Shown here: positions 36,207-44,853 of the stretch, piece by piece
How positions within the stretch are numbered: the first letter of the stretch is position 1
How the letters are laid out: the number at the start of each line of letters is the position of its first letter
NCBI RefSeq assembly: GCF_019711375.1
Contig: NZ_CP081295.1
Span: 1,116,001-1,180,000 of the forward strand
From: Qipengyuania aurantiaca
GTDB lineage: Bacteria; Pseudomonadota; Alphaproteobacteria; Sphingomonadales; Sphingomonadaceae
Length of the DNA: 64,000 nucleotides
Reading direction: 5' to 3'
Made by a program: the position numbers and the translations under genes
Notes under the pieces: generated by a model
The model's database searches: none
What the model saw: the letters and a program-made list of their open reading frames with translations, nothing else
What the model was told of the DNA's origin: nothing

Positions 36207-37163
36207 CTAGTCGGCGGCGAAACGGCTCGCCCAGTCGGCCTCGCCCGGCTGCCAGCGGTTGCGTGCGACCTGTGCTTCTAGGATGGCGATCTCCTCCTCG
36301 ATCATCTGCAACCGCTCGTCCCACCCGTCATGCGTGCGCTTGCGCAGCAGGCCGCCCGAATGCTTGGGCCCCCAAGCGCGCATGAACTGTGCCGCACCCT
36401 GCGGATCGTATCCCGCGTTGAAAAGCAGCCACGGCATCATCCTGTCGGCCACGCGCTCGCTTTCGCGCGTTTCGTCCATGCCCCAGTCTTCCGCGAGCTT
36501 GCGTGCGGGATGCGCGAGGACGACATGGGCCAGTTCGTGCGCGACGGCCGCGGCAAAGGCGTCCTTCGAAAGGCCGAACGCCATGAAGCTGTCCCCGAAG
36601 AACACGGTTTCGTCTCCGGCATAGGCGCGCTTGCCGGGCTCGAGGCGGAAGGTGGCGGTGCAGGTTTCCACCCCTCGCAGGCTTACCTCGCCCACAGGTC
36701 CGGAAAACTGCAAGTCGATCACGCCGTCGGCAAGGCTGGTTGCCATGGCTTCCTCGATGCGCAGGGTGCGTTCCACGCTTGGCTGGGTCGGCGTGAAACG
36801 CTCTTCCAGCGGCGTCCCGTCGAGCGCGAAGATCGTGCGGTTGACCTGCGCACCGGCCGTCGCGGCAGGCGAACCTGAGGCTACGGCCTGAACGCCGATA
36901 TCGCCTTCCAGCGACAGGGCGCGGCGTACCTCGTCGCTGCGGGCGTAATTGCTGGCATCGTGGATGAGCAGTCCGATCGAGGGCTCGCCGCGGCCGCAAT
37001 AGGCCCGGTTGGCCCGCGCCAGCTGCCAGCCGGTATCGAAGAGCCGTCCTTCACGCTGCTGGAACACGGCCAGCGGATTGTCCGCATCCCCGGCGGATAG
37101 AGGGGTTGCTGCGCAACTCAGCGCCAGGGCGGCGAGGCCCGCAAGGCGTGCGCGCAGGCCCAT
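36207..37163 (-). CDS. Periplasmic M48-type metallopeptidase with PDZ-like domain
   Basis: A 318-residue exported protein from the ATG at 37163. It has a signal peptide (LAGLAALALSCAATPLSAGD, cut near residue 24), a PDZ-like region (SLEGDIGVQAVASGSPAATA, residues about 75-115), and a zincin helix AAAVAHELAHVVLAHP with the third ligand probably in ESERVADRM. It would be a zinc peptidase of the periplasm. Its start is two bases from the stop of the DsbA-like gene and the M48-TPR peptidase lies just upstream, so the three make an envelope protein-quality operon. Confidence 0.82.
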   Translation of the reverse strand: MGLRARLAGLAALALSCAATPLSAGDADNPLAVFQQREGRLFDTGWQLARANRAYCGRGEPSIGLLIHDASNYARSDEVRRALSLEGDIGVQAVASGSPAATAGAQVNRTIFALDGTPLEERFTPTQPSVERTLRIEEAMATSLADGVIDLQFSGPVGEVSLRGVETCTATFRLEPGKRAYAGDETVFFGDSFMAFGLSKDAFAAAVAHELAHVVLAHPARKLAEDWGMDETRESERVADRMMPWLLFNAGYDPQGAAQFMRAWGPKHSGGLLRKRTHDGWDERLQMIEEEIAILEAQVARNRWQPGEADWASRFAAD

Positions 37164-37165
37164 CG

Positions 37166-37852
37166 TCAGCCTTCGTCTTCGGCCATTATCTCGCGCAGCT
37201 GCTGGTAACCGACGGCGCCTTCGAAGACGGTATCGCCATAGACCCAGCTCGGCGTGCCGGTGAAGCCCAACTGCCGGGCGAAGGCCGCGTTTCGCGCCAG
37301 TTCGCCAGTGACCTCGTCCGAGGTGCCGAAGCTGCGGGCCGCCTCCATGTCGATCCCGGCCGTGCGGGCAGCGGCGGCGATATTCTCCGCCGTCGGCGTG
37401 CCGAGCGCGAAGAGCGCGTGATAGAAAGCGTCGTACTTGCCCTGGTCGGCGGCGGCGAGGCCCATGCGTGCGGCTGCCTCGCTGCCATCGAAGATCGGCC
37501 ATTCGCGCACGACTACGCGAAGCTCGGGATCCTCGGCGATCAGCCGGTCGACGTCCTCCACGCTTGCCCGGCAATAGCCGCAGCCATAATCGGTGAACTT
37601 CACCAGCGTCTTCGACCCTTGGGGATTGCCCAGCACCGCGCCTTCGAAGGGGCGTTCCAGATTGGACGCCACCGAGGCGAGGCGATCGCGCGATTCTTCC
37701 TTTTTCCACGCGTCGATCATCTCGGGCAGGATGTCGGGATTGGCGAGGAGATAGGAACGCGTCTGCGTATCGCCGAGCCCGCTATAGTTGAAGGCCGCAG
37801 CTCCGGCGAAGCCGCCGAGGACGGCAATCAGCACGGTCAGGAGGTATTTCAT
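37166..37852 (-). CDS. DsbA-family thiol oxidoreductase
   Basis: A 228-residue exported thioredoxin-fold protein. The N-terminal segment KYLLTVLIAVLGGFAGAAAF is a signal or anchor. The active site is CGYC in KFTDYGCGYCRASVEDVDRL, and the cis-proline is in FTGTPSWVYGD. The domain order (short helical N-terminal part, then DSBA fold) resembles ScsC/BdbD-type proteins. It can form or shuffle disulfides in envelope proteins. It lies between two metallopeptidase genes, 18 bases after one and two bases before the other. Confidence 0.88.
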   Translation of the reverse strand: MKYLLTVLIAVLGGFAGAAAFNYSGLGDTQTRSYLLANPDILPEMIDAWKKEESRDRLASVASNLERPFEGAVLGNPQGSKTLVKFTDYGCGYCRASVEDVDRLIAEDPELRVVVREWPIFDGSEAAARMGLAAADQGKYDAFYHALFALGTPTAENIAAAARTAGIDMEAARSFGTSDEVTGELARNAAFARQLGFTGTPSWVYGDTVFEGAVGYQQLREIMAEDEG

Positions 37853-37870
37853 GGAGGTCTTTCGTCTATC

Positions 37871-39253
37871 CTAGCGCCGGCGCCCGTCGCATCGCGCGCG
37901 CTTCATGTCGCACAATTGCTCCATCAGCGCACGCGCTTCCATCGCAATATCCTGTGCGCGAAGCCAGTCGGGCGATCCGTAGGGCAATTGCGCCTCAGCC
38001 GCCTGCGCACTGCGCAGGGCAAGCGGGTACTGGCGGCTCATCACCTGCTGTTCGGCGCTGGCGAGGCGGGCGCGCGCCATGTCGCCGCGCGCGGCGTAGA
38101 CCACGCCCAGCTGGTACCACGCAAAGGGATTGTAGCGGTCACGACCAACGGCGGCGCGCAGGACCTGTTCGGCCTCTTCGTAATGCGTTTCGTCCTCGGT
38201 CGCGATCAAGGCGTGACCCAGCATGGAGGCGATCAGCGGCTCCGAAAGCGTGAGGTCGCTCGCCTGCCGCAGCGGAACGATAGCCTCATCGGCACGCCCC
38301 GATTCGAGCAGGACCTGCCCTTTCAATTCGAGGAAATAGGGATCGGTGGGCGAACGGGCGATCAGCGTGTCGGCCGCGTCGAGCGCGCGCTCGATCCGCG
38401 CTTCCTTGTGATAGGCATAGGCGCGCGCCAGCAGCGCCGGCGTGGACGTGTCGCTTTCCGGATAGTCGCGGAAGGTGGCCTCCGGCTTGGCGGTGTAGCC
38501 CTGCAGCTTGGCCTTCACGCGGGCGAAGCGTGCTTCCCAATCCTCGTTGAGCGGAGTGTCCCACGCAGGGTCGACGACATAGGTCTCGCGCAGCTTGGCG
38601 ATACGATCGCCTGAAAGCGGGTGGGTGCGGTAGAAGCCGGCTTCGTCGTCCTGGCGAATGCCGCGGCGGAACTCCTCTCCCAGCAGCTTGCCGAAAAAGG
38701 CGAGCGAGCCCTTGCCGGTAATGCCTGCGTCGGAGAGGTATTGCGCGCCTGCCGCGTCGGCGCTGGCTTCCTGCGTGCGGCTGAACGACAGGAACTTGTT
38801 CATCGCGGCCTGCTGGCCGGCGGCCATGATCCCCATCGCCGCCTCGCCGCCGCCGGCAAGCGCGGCGCCGATTCCGGCCAGCATCGAGAGGATCGAGATG
38901 CGGCTGGCGGCCTGGTAGCCCTCGCCGATGCGGATCACGTGACCGCCGGTGACATGGCCGAGCTCGTGGGCGATGACGCCCTGCACCTCGTTCGCGGTAT
39001 CGGCCGCATCGATCAGGCCCGAATGGATATAGACCACCTGTCCCCCGGCGACGAAGGCGTTAATCGACGGGTCGTTGACCAGAACCACATCGACATTTTC
39101 CGGCTCCAGCCCGGCGGCCTCGACCAGCGGGGCAGAAATGTCGCGCAGGAACGCTTCGGTCTCGGCGTCGCGCAGGATCGATTGCGCCGCGGCGGGCTGC
39201 GCTGCAAAGAGCGACAGCGCGAGAAGGGCGAGCAAATGGGTGAGAAGGCGCAT
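37871..39253 (-). CDS. BepA-like M48 metallopeptidase with TPR repeats
   Basis: A 460-residue periplasmic protein: signal peptide (LLALLALSLFAAQPAAAQ, cut near 24), M48 domain with VIAHELGHVTGGHV and third ligand in RTQEASADAAG, a hydrophobic ISILSMLAGIGAALAGGGEA loop, then a TPR-like C-terminal half (about 250-430). This layout is that of BepA (YfgC), which supports outer-membrane protein and LptD assembly and degrades misfolded ones. Start ATG at 39253; the alpha/beta hydrolase stop is 11 bases upstream. Confidence 0.9.
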   Translation of the reverse strand: MRLLTHLLALLALSLFAAQPAAAQSILRDAETEAFLRDISAPLVEAAGLEPENVDVVLVNDPSINAFVAGGQVVYIHSGLIDAADTANEVQGVIAHELGHVTGGHVIRIGEGYQAASRISILSMLAGIGAALAGGGEAAMGIMAAGQQAAMNKFLSFSRTQEASADAAGAQYLSDAGITGKGSLAFFGKLLGEEFRRGIRQDDEAGFYRTHPLSGDRIAKLRETYVVDPAWDTPLNEDWEARFARVKAKLQGYTAKPEATFRDYPESDTSTPALLARAYAYHKEARIERALDAADTLIARSPTDPYFLELKGQVLLESGRADEAIVPLRQASDLTLSEPLIASMLGHALIATEDETHYEEAEQVLRAAVGRDRYNPFAWYQLGVVYAARGDMARARLASAEQQVMSRQYPLALRSAQAAEAQLPYGSPDWLRAQDIAMEARALMEQLCDMKRARCDGRRR

Positions 39254-39264
39254 CGGGGCGGAGC

Positions 39265-40185
39265 CTAAGGGCTTCCGGCCTGAACCGGAACTGAAACCTG
39301 CGCGGCCATGAAGGCACTCACCCGGTCGAACACCAGCGGATCGCGCCGCCAGGGGTTGGTCAGGGCAAGCAGCGGGTCGTTATGGGTCTTGCCGGGAAGG
39401 TACAGCGTCTCGACCCGCGCCCCGGCCTCGCCCAGCGCTTTTTCCAGGGCGCGCGAATTGCGGATGCGCACCACCGTATCGTCCTCGCCATGGACCAGCA
39501 GCATGGGCGGCGCATCGGCGCGCGCATGGTTGACCGGCTGACTTTCCGCACCGGCACCGACGCTCCCGAACGCCGCGCGGCTGCGGTCGGTGTCGAAGGG
39601 GTAGAAGTCATAGGGCCCGGCAAGGCCGACTACCCCGCGAATGGCGCTGGACGGCACCTGTTCCTTCGCCAGCCAGCGCGGCTCCAGAGCCACCTGCGCT
39701 ACGTTATAGGCGCCGGCGGAATGGCCGGAGAGGAAGATGCGCTCCGGGTCCCCGCCGAAATTTGCAATATTGCGATGCGTCCAGCCGACGACGGCGGCCG
39801 TGTCTTCGAGCATGGCGGGGTATCGCCCCGGCTCGTTCATCCGGTACCCGCCGAGCACCACGACATAGCCGTCCGGCGCCACATTCCGCGCGATGAAGCC
39901 GTAGTCGACGGGGCTGCCATGCGCCCACGCCCCGCCGTGGAAGAAGATGAAGACCGGTAGCGGCGCATCGCTGTCCTTGGCGCGATAAACGATCAGCCGC
40001 TGCTCTTCATGGTTGCCGGTGCTCGCCTGGTGGACCTTCTCGACGCCCGAGGCCGGTCCTGCAACGCTGTCGATCGTGTCGAGCACGGCAGGCGCGTTTC
40101 GCTGGAGCGCGATCCACAGCGCGAGCCCTGCCAGCAGCGCAAACCCGATGAGGATGGCGAGCGTCCACACGATGCGCCGCCTCAC
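39265..40185 (-). CDS. Alpha/beta hydrolase (esterase), membrane-anchored
   Basis: A 306-residue protein with one N-terminal membrane segment (VWTLAILIGFALLAGLALWI) and an alpha/beta hydrolase domain outside the cytoplasm. FFHGGAWAHG is the oxyanion HGG motif of the hormone-sensitive-lipase-like group, FLSGHSAGAYN the nucleophile elbow, VHGEDDTVV supplies the Asp and PGKTHND the His. The substrate is unknown. Its start overlaps the App1-type gene by four bases. Confidence 0.87.
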   Translation of the reverse strand: MRRRIVWTLAILIGFALLAGLALWIALQRNAPAVLDTIDSVAGPASGVEKVHQASTGNHEEQRLIVYRAKDSDAPLPVFIFFHGGAWAHGSPVDYGFIARNVAPDGYVVVLGGYRMNEPGRYPAMLEDTAAVVGWTHRNIANFGGDPERIFLSGHSAGAYNVAQVALEPRWLAKEQVPSSAIRGVVGLAGPYDFYPFDTDRSRAAFGSVGAGAESQPVNHARADAPPMLLVHGEDDTVVRIRNSRALEKALGEAGARVETLYLPGKTHNDPLLALTNPWRRDPLVFDRVSAFMAAQVSVPVQAGSP

Positions 40186-41300
40186 GCCTCGACCTCGACG
40201 CTTTCGGTGGTTTCGCCCTTGCCCACCGAATCGACGATGGTGCGTGCTTCGGCATCTTCGAGCAGGCCGATCGAGGCGAGGAACTTCTCGCCCTCTTCAT
40301 ATCCCTCTCCCAGCCAAAGCGGGATATTCGCGGCCTTGAGCGCAGCCTCGGCGGCCAGCTCTTCGGGGCTCATCGCCTCGCCCACCTTGCGGATGAAGAC
40401 GGCGCGGACGCGGTGGGGGTTGTCGACCGCAATGGCCGAAAAGGCGGTGAGGTCGCCCTGCGAATCGTCGCCGAGCAGGGCGAACTTGATGTCGGGATAG
40501 GTCTCCAGAATGCCCTCGATCGCCGCACGCTTGTGCGCGCCGTGGCTGGAGGAGCCGAAGGTCTCGCGGTTGAGCCCCCAGTCGCGAAGGCTGATCGGCC
40601 CCAAGGGCAGGCCGCGCCCCTTCATGTAGGTGACGAGGTAGGAGAACAGGTTCCACGGGCTCGACGACACGTAAAAGAAAGGCCGGCGCGAGGCGGGTTG
40701 GTGGTCGCCTGCATGGCCCTTGCCCTCGGGGAGCCCTTCGTTGCCGCCCAGCGCGTTGTAGAACATGTCGGCTCCGGGAACGAGGATGCGTTCGGAGGGC
40801 ATCTGCATCAGCACGCGGCGCCAGTTGCGCAGGACCGCGCGGAAATTGCCCGTGATGCCGGTTTCGATGATCGTGTCGTCGATGTCGGAAATCATCGCGA
40901 GTCCGGTGGATTCACCGGGGGCGAGGATATGGCCATCGACGCATTGTTCGCCCGCGCCGTTCTTCCAGTGAAAGGTCACCGTCTCCCAGGCCGGATGCTC
41001 TTCATAGGGCCAGTCGCCCTCAAGCCGGATGTCGAAATGGACGAAGCCTTCCTTGTCGCTGACCCCCTGGTGGCGGCGCGTTTCCCCGGAAGGCGAGCGC
41101 ACTTCCAGCTCGACCGGCAGTTCCTTCACCTCGTGGCTCGCGAACTGCGCCATCATGGTGCGCATCGCCCGCCACTTGCCGCGCTTTTCGAATTCGCTTT
41201 TGCGCGCGCGCAGGGCGCGGACAGTGACGAACAGGCGCTCCCGGTTGCGATAGCCGAAATAGGGCTGGATGCGGACGGGTGCTGTGGGGAGAAAAGGCAT
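40182..41300 (-). CDS. App1-type phosphatidate phosphatase (DUF2183)
   Basis: A 372-residue protein of the App1 family, HAD-like phosphatases that in yeast dephosphorylate phosphatidate. The catalytic DxDxT is D139-x-D141-x-T143 in LAMISDIDDTIIETGIT, and PFFYVSSSPWNLF and KFALLGDDSQGD complete the HAD site. The N-terminal 130 residues form a beta domain typical of the family. No signal peptide. The start codon lies in the 3' arm of a perfect hairpin (41299-41332), which may limit translation. It overlaps the hydrolase gene, pointing to lipid metabolism. Confidence 0.85.
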   Translation of the reverse strand: MPFLPTAPVRIQPYFGYRNRERLFVTVRALRARKSEFEKRGKWRAMRTMMAQFASHEVKELPVELEVRSPSGETRRHQGVSDKEGFVHFDIRLEGDWPYEEHPAWETVTFHWKNGAGEQCVDGHILAPGESTGLAMISDIDDTIIETGITGNFRAVLRNWRRVLMQMPSERILVPGADMFYNALGGNEGLPEGKGHAGDHQPASRRPFFYVSSSPWNLFSYLVTYMKGRGLPLGPISLRDWGLNRETFGSSSHGAHKRAAIEGILETYPDIKFALLGDDSQGDLTAFSAIAVDNPHRVRAVFIRKVGEAMSPEELAAEAALKAANIPLWLGEGYEEGEKFLASIGLLEDAEARTIVDSVGKGETTESVEVEA

Positions 41301-41332
41301 GGGGCGGATCGCTAGCCTGCGATCCGCCCCAT
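41299..41332 (-). terminator. Perfect hairpin abutting the app1-type start codon
   Basis: On the minus strand ATGGGGCGGATCGC (41332-41319) pairs perfectly with GCGATCCGCCCCAT (41312-41299) over a six-base loop, and CCTTTT follows. It may end transcription of the PAS gene upstream, hide the start of the downstream gene whose AT is the last stem pair, or both. No free Shine-Dalgarno sequence is seen outside the hairpin. Confidence 0.65.
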
Positions 41333-41361
41333 CCTCAAGTGTTTAGTATGGGTAGACGGCC

Positions 41362-43515
41362 TTACTTGGCGGCGAGCTTGAGCGCAGCCGTCTCCATCAG
41401 GATGCTGTCGTGCGGCACTTCGCCGACGATCTCGGTGCCGCCATTCGCGGTCCGGCGAACCATGACCAGCGCCATCTCCGGGCCCTGTTCGGGCAGGATA
41501 TCGACCGGCAGGTGCTCGATAACATTGCCGCGCTGCCCGGCATGGGCCTCGGCCGCGATTACCGCCTTGATGCTGACATCGAAAGCGCGTCCGACCGCTT
41601 CGTAAAGCGCGCGGCGGCTGAGATCGTCCGTGCTGCGCGCGGCCTCGGCAAGGTCGCGGACGGCTGCTTGCAGGCCGACGAGACTGTCTTCCTGTGCGGG
41701 CACGGTGGTGGCGGGCAGGTCCTCGGAAACCGGTGCGATTTCGTCTGCCGGCACCTCGTCAACGTCCACGCTCTCGGCTTCGATCTCGACCGGAGATTGC
41801 TCGACCTCGGTGTAGGTTTCTTCGGCCTGCACCACGTCTACTTCGACAGCGGCCTGATCGGCGACTTCTTCGAGAATAAGCTCTTCGCCGAGTTCGAGCG
41901 GCTCTTCCTCTGCAACCGGTTCGATCACCTCGGCGACAGCTTCCTCGGTGAAGCTCTCGGCCGTTTCGGTCTCTTCGACGACCGGCGCATAGCCGTAGAC
42001 ATCGTCTTCGACGCGCTGGCCCTCGACGGGCTCGTCGTATTCGTAGGCGGCGTGTTCCTCGGCTTCTTCGGCCTCGGCATCATAGGGCTCGGGCGACAGC
42101 AATGTGTCGACCGAAGGCGCCTTGGGCCGGAACAGCTGGCGTGCGTCGACCCGTTCTTCCTCCTCCTCGGCTGGCGTGTCCGTTAGGGTTGCAAGATCCA
42201 CGGTCTTCTTGCCGCGCGTTCCGGCGTTGACCAGCGAGAGGAGGCGGCTGTTGAGGTCGATATCGGCGAGCGGATTCACCAGGTCGTCGACATCCTCGCC
42301 TTCGGGTTCTTCGTCGTCCCATTCGGGCAGGCCGTAATCGGCCGCGGTGGTGATGCCGCCGGTGGCCGGTTCGTCGGATTCCTCTTCCTGCGCCGCGCCG
42401 CCGATCGGATTGCCGAGCGCGTCGACCAGGCGGTCGCGTTTGCGCGGAGCGGCGTCGTATGCGTAGGCCGGGGCGGCTTCGACGTCGGGTTCGACGGGCG
42501 CCTCATAGGATTCGCTGCCTTCGCCGACATAGCCTTCTTCGCCGTAGAGCGGGGCGTAGTCTTCCTCATCCTCTTCGCTTTCGGCGCCGACATAGCCGTC
42601 TTCGCCATAAAGCGGCTCATGCTCGTCTTCGCCTTCCACCTCGCCTGCCGGCTGGCCGAAGCTGGGAGCGGGAAGGTCTGCAAAATCGCTTTCACCGGCC
42701 TCGTCGCCATCGCGCAGTTCGAGGATATTGACGTCGCGAGCCCAGGGATCGGCCACCTGCGCCTCTTCCGGCTCGATCGGCTCGGCAACCGGTTTTGCCT
42801 CGGTCTTTGCCGCGCGGTGGAACTGGACGATCTCGGCCACGGAGCTCGGAGAGGCGTGCTCGATCGTGTCGCGCACTTCGCTCGGCTCGTCCTGCACGAC
42901 CGGGGCGCTGGCCTCCATCGCGCGGTCGATTTCTGCGAGCAGTTCGTCGGCGGTGCGGCTGTCGGCCACTTCCTTCCAGTTGATCACGGCGTAGACGAAA
43001 TCGATCGTGTCGTGATCGCTCGAGTAGGGCAGCAGGATGCCGCGATAGGCGACCTTCTGCCCCCTGGCGTTGGTGCACTCGTCCTCGAAGGACACCGGAC
43101 CTTCTTCGGAGACGACCTTCAGGTAGTTGTCGGCAATGCGCGCCAGCAGCGAATCGCGCGGGATGTCGCCCAGCTCTTCGACGAGGTCGTGCATGCGGCA
43201 TTCGCCGCGCAGCTCGGAGCCGATGAACTGGACCGTCGGCGTGGTGCTGCCGGTCGAGAAATCGAGCAGGACCGAATAGGGGCCGAAATCGCCGAGGAAC
43301 TCGGGTTCGAGATCCTCGATATGCGGCAGGGCCTGGCCGCCGAGCAATTCGGACCAGTGGTTGAAGGCGCGCACCTGCATGCGGCGCTCGTCCTGGCCGA
43401 CGGGCGAGGGCGGTGGGTTGGAATGCGCGCCGTGGTCTTCAGCGCGATCTTCAGCGTGATCGTCGTATTCGCCTTCGCCATCGAACGAATCGAATGTGCC
43501 GCCTAGCCTGTCCAT
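41362..43515 (-). CDS. Large acidic PAS-domain protein
   Basis: A 717-residue cytosolic protein. Residues about 45-182 look like a PAS domain of the alphaproteobacterial PAS_5 type (LEPEFLGDFGPYSVLLDFST, then FVYAVINWKE). From 185 to about 600 it is extremely acidic, Pro/Glu/Ala-rich and surely disordered, with a tandem unit PLYGEDGYVG / PLYGEEGYVG (301-310, 322-331). A conserved-looking helical end (610-717, LQAAVRDLAEAARSTDDLSR) follows. The composition resembles polar or scaffold proteins of alphaproteobacteria. An exact TTAACCAT lies about 70 bases upstream. No output domain is seen. Function unknown. Confidence 0.75.
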   Translation of the reverse strand: MDRLGGTFDSFDGEGEYDDHAEDRAEDHGAHSNPPPSPVGQDERRMQVRAFNHWSELLGGQALPHIEDLEPEFLGDFGPYSVLLDFSTGSTTPTVQFIGSELRGECRMHDLVEELGDIPRDSLLARIADNYLKVVSEEGPVSFEDECTNARGQKVAYRGILLPYSSDHDTIDFVYAVINWKEVADSRTADELLAEIDRAMEASAPVVQDEPSEVRDTIEHASPSSVAEIVQFHRAAKTEAKPVAEPIEPEEAQVADPWARDVNILELRDGDEAGESDFADLPAPSFGQPAGEVEGEDEHEPLYGEDGYVGAESEEDEEDYAPLYGEEGYVGEGSESYEAPVEPDVEAAPAYAYDAAPRKRDRLVDALGNPIGGAAQEEESDEPATGGITTAADYGLPEWDDEEPEGEDVDDLVNPLADIDLNSRLLSLVNAGTRGKKTVDLATLTDTPAEEEEERVDARQLFRPKAPSVDTLLSPEPYDAEAEEAEEHAAYEYDEPVEGQRVEDDVYGYAPVVEETETAESFTEEAVAEVIEPVAEEEPLELGEELILEEVADQAAVEVDVVQAEETYTEVEQSPVEIEAESVDVDEVPADEIAPVSEDLPATTVPAQEDSLVGLQAAVRDLAEAARSTDDLSRRALYEAVGRAFDVSIKAVIAAEAHAGQRGNVIEHLPVDILPEQGPEMALVMVRRTANGGTEIVGEVPHDSILMETAALKLAAK
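42523..42615 (-). repeat. In-frame tandem repeat in the PAS protein
   Basis: Two copies of a ten-residue unit, PLYGEDGYVG and PLYGEEGYVG, separated by an acidic 11-residue linker, inside the disordered region of the PAS protein. The tyrosines and glycines stand out in an otherwise Glu/Ala/Pro-rich stretch and may be a binding motif. Confidence 0.7.
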
Positions 43516-43580
43516 TGCTTCAAATGCCCCCGGAAACGAGTGGTTATCGTCTCCGGCTATGCGCGCAGCGTGCTGAAAAA

Positions 43581-43594
43581 ATGGTTAAGGTTAA
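43581..43594 (-). promoter_or_regulatory. Possible CtrA site (TTAACC-TTAACCAT)
   Basis: Read on the minus strand, TTAACC is followed directly by an exact TTAACCAT (43588-43581), 66 bases upstream of the PAS gene start. TTAACCAT is the CtrA half-site word; the two TTAA are six bases apart instead of the eleven of a full site, so binding is uncertain. Confidence 0.35.
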
Positions 43595-43622
43595 TCCAAT
43601 CCTGCCGCGGCAGGGCCCTCCG

Positions 43623-44078
43623 TCAGAGCATGTAGCGCATGCGGATGGTCATCGCCTTGTCCGCTTCGTCGATAGCGAAGACGGCATCGGAAAAGCTTGG
43701 CGGTCCCATGCGCACCGGCGCGTCGCGCGAAAAGCCGAAGCCTTCCTTGGGCATCATGCCGAGCGCGCGGTCGGCCTTGCCGTTGTCGTTCTCGTCATGG
43801 AGCAGCGCGATGGCGTAGCGCCCGGGCGTGACATCTTCGAAGGTCAGCGTGAGCTTGCCCTCGTGCGCCTCAACGATGGCAGCATGGGCGCCCGCGACGC
43901 CGCGACATTTGGGAAAGCTCTTTTCCGCAGTGGTCATGCAGGCGCGCACGACGCCTTTGGCGTTGCGCAGATTGGTAACGGTGACGGTCACGCTCGCGCC
44001 CTCCTTTGCCGGGGCCGGAGCGGGCGCGCCCGCGCCCAGCGCCAGGGCGGCCAGCGGGAGCAGGGCAGGGCGCGTCAT
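43623..44078 (-). CDS. DUF2141 secreted protein
   Basis: A 151-residue exported protein with a signal peptide (LLPLAALALGAGAPAPAPAK, cut near 24) and a DUF2141 beta-sandwich: VTVTVTNLRNAKGVVRACMT, GRYAIALLHDENDNGKADRA and the GFGFSRDAP turn. Two cysteines (RACMTT, FPKCRG) may pair. The DENDNGKAD loop could bind calcium. Role unknown. It overlaps the sterol-desaturase-family gene by four bases; pairing of these two families in one operon hints at a link to membrane lipids or carotenoids. A second DUF2141 gene is at 51.0 kb. Confidence 0.85.
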   Translation of the reverse strand: MTRPALLPLAALALGAGAPAPAPAKEGASVTVTVTNLRNAKGVVRACMTTAEKSFPKCRGVAGAHAAIVEAHEGKLTLTFEDVTPGRYAIALLHDENDNGKADRALGMMPKEGFGFSRDAPVRMGPPSFSDAVFAIDEADKAMTIRMRYML

Positions 44079-44791
44079 ATGCGCTCGCTCAGACCCTTGT
44101 CGGTTCTGCAAAGCCGGTCCCAATGCCGGAAATAGAGGCCGTAATTGCATCGATACTCTTCGTGATGTCGTTGGTGGTGGCTCGCCGTTATCAGCCATCC
44201 TCCTAACCTCGAGTGAACCAGCGCGCGAGGAAACATTTCCCAGCCCATGTGGTTGGTGACGCCCATCACCGTCATCACCAGCAGCACGAGGCCGAGCATA
44301 GTGACGTGGATCGGCACGAGGAACACGAGCAGCGGGATCACCATGGCCCCGGTGATCGCTTCCCACGGATGGAAGCTCATCGCGGCCCAAGCCGTCGGCG
44401 GACGGCTGGCGTGGTGGACCGCATGCATCGCCTTAAACCAGCGCGGACGGTGCATCAGCCGATGGGTCCAGTAGAACCACGCGTCATGTAGGAGGAGGTA
44501 GAGCAGCGGCGCCAGCGGCAGGTACCACAGCGGCATTGCGTCCGATTCGGTATAGATGCGGGTCCAGCCGCGTTCCTGCCATCCCCAGGCGACGATGCCG
44601 GCCGGTATGCCGTAGATCGCGGCGGAGGCGAGCGACCAGCCGATCTCGCTGCGGATCTGCTTTCCGAGCTTTGCGTGGTATCCCGGCAGCCGCCGATTGG
44701 TGGCGAGCGCGAAGATACCGCTCGAGGCGAGGTAACGCAGCGCGACGATGGCGGTCATCGCCGCGGCGGAAAGGAGGATCGCAGTCCACAT
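44075..44791 (-). CDS. Sterol desaturase/fatty acid hydroxylase family enzyme
   Basis: A 238-residue integral membrane diiron enzyme with about four membrane segments. The histidine clusters are HDAWFYWTHRLMH, HAVHHAS and HHQRHHEEY, the typical eight-His set that binds two irons. It hydroxylates or desaturates a lipid substrate with oxygen; candidates are carotenoids, hopanoids, fatty acids or ornithine lipids, and the sequence does not decide. It leads a two-gene unit with DUF2141. Confidence 0.88.
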   Translation of the reverse strand: MWTAILLSAAAMTAIVALRYLASSGIFALATNRRLPGYHAKLGKQIRSEIGWSLASAAIYGIPAGIVAWGWQERGWTRIYTESDAMPLWYLPLAPLLYLLLHDAWFYWTHRLMHRPRWFKAMHAVHHASRPPTAWAAMSFHPWEAITGAMVIPLLVFLVPIHVTMLGLVLLVMTVMGVTNHMGWEMFPRALVHSRLGGWLITASHHQRHHEEYRCNYGLYFRHWDRLCRTDKGLSERI

Positions 44792-44853
44792 GGTGGCCTA
44801 TGCTATGCCGCAAAGCGGTTGGCGTTAACAACCGCCTCTATTCGCTGTCACCC

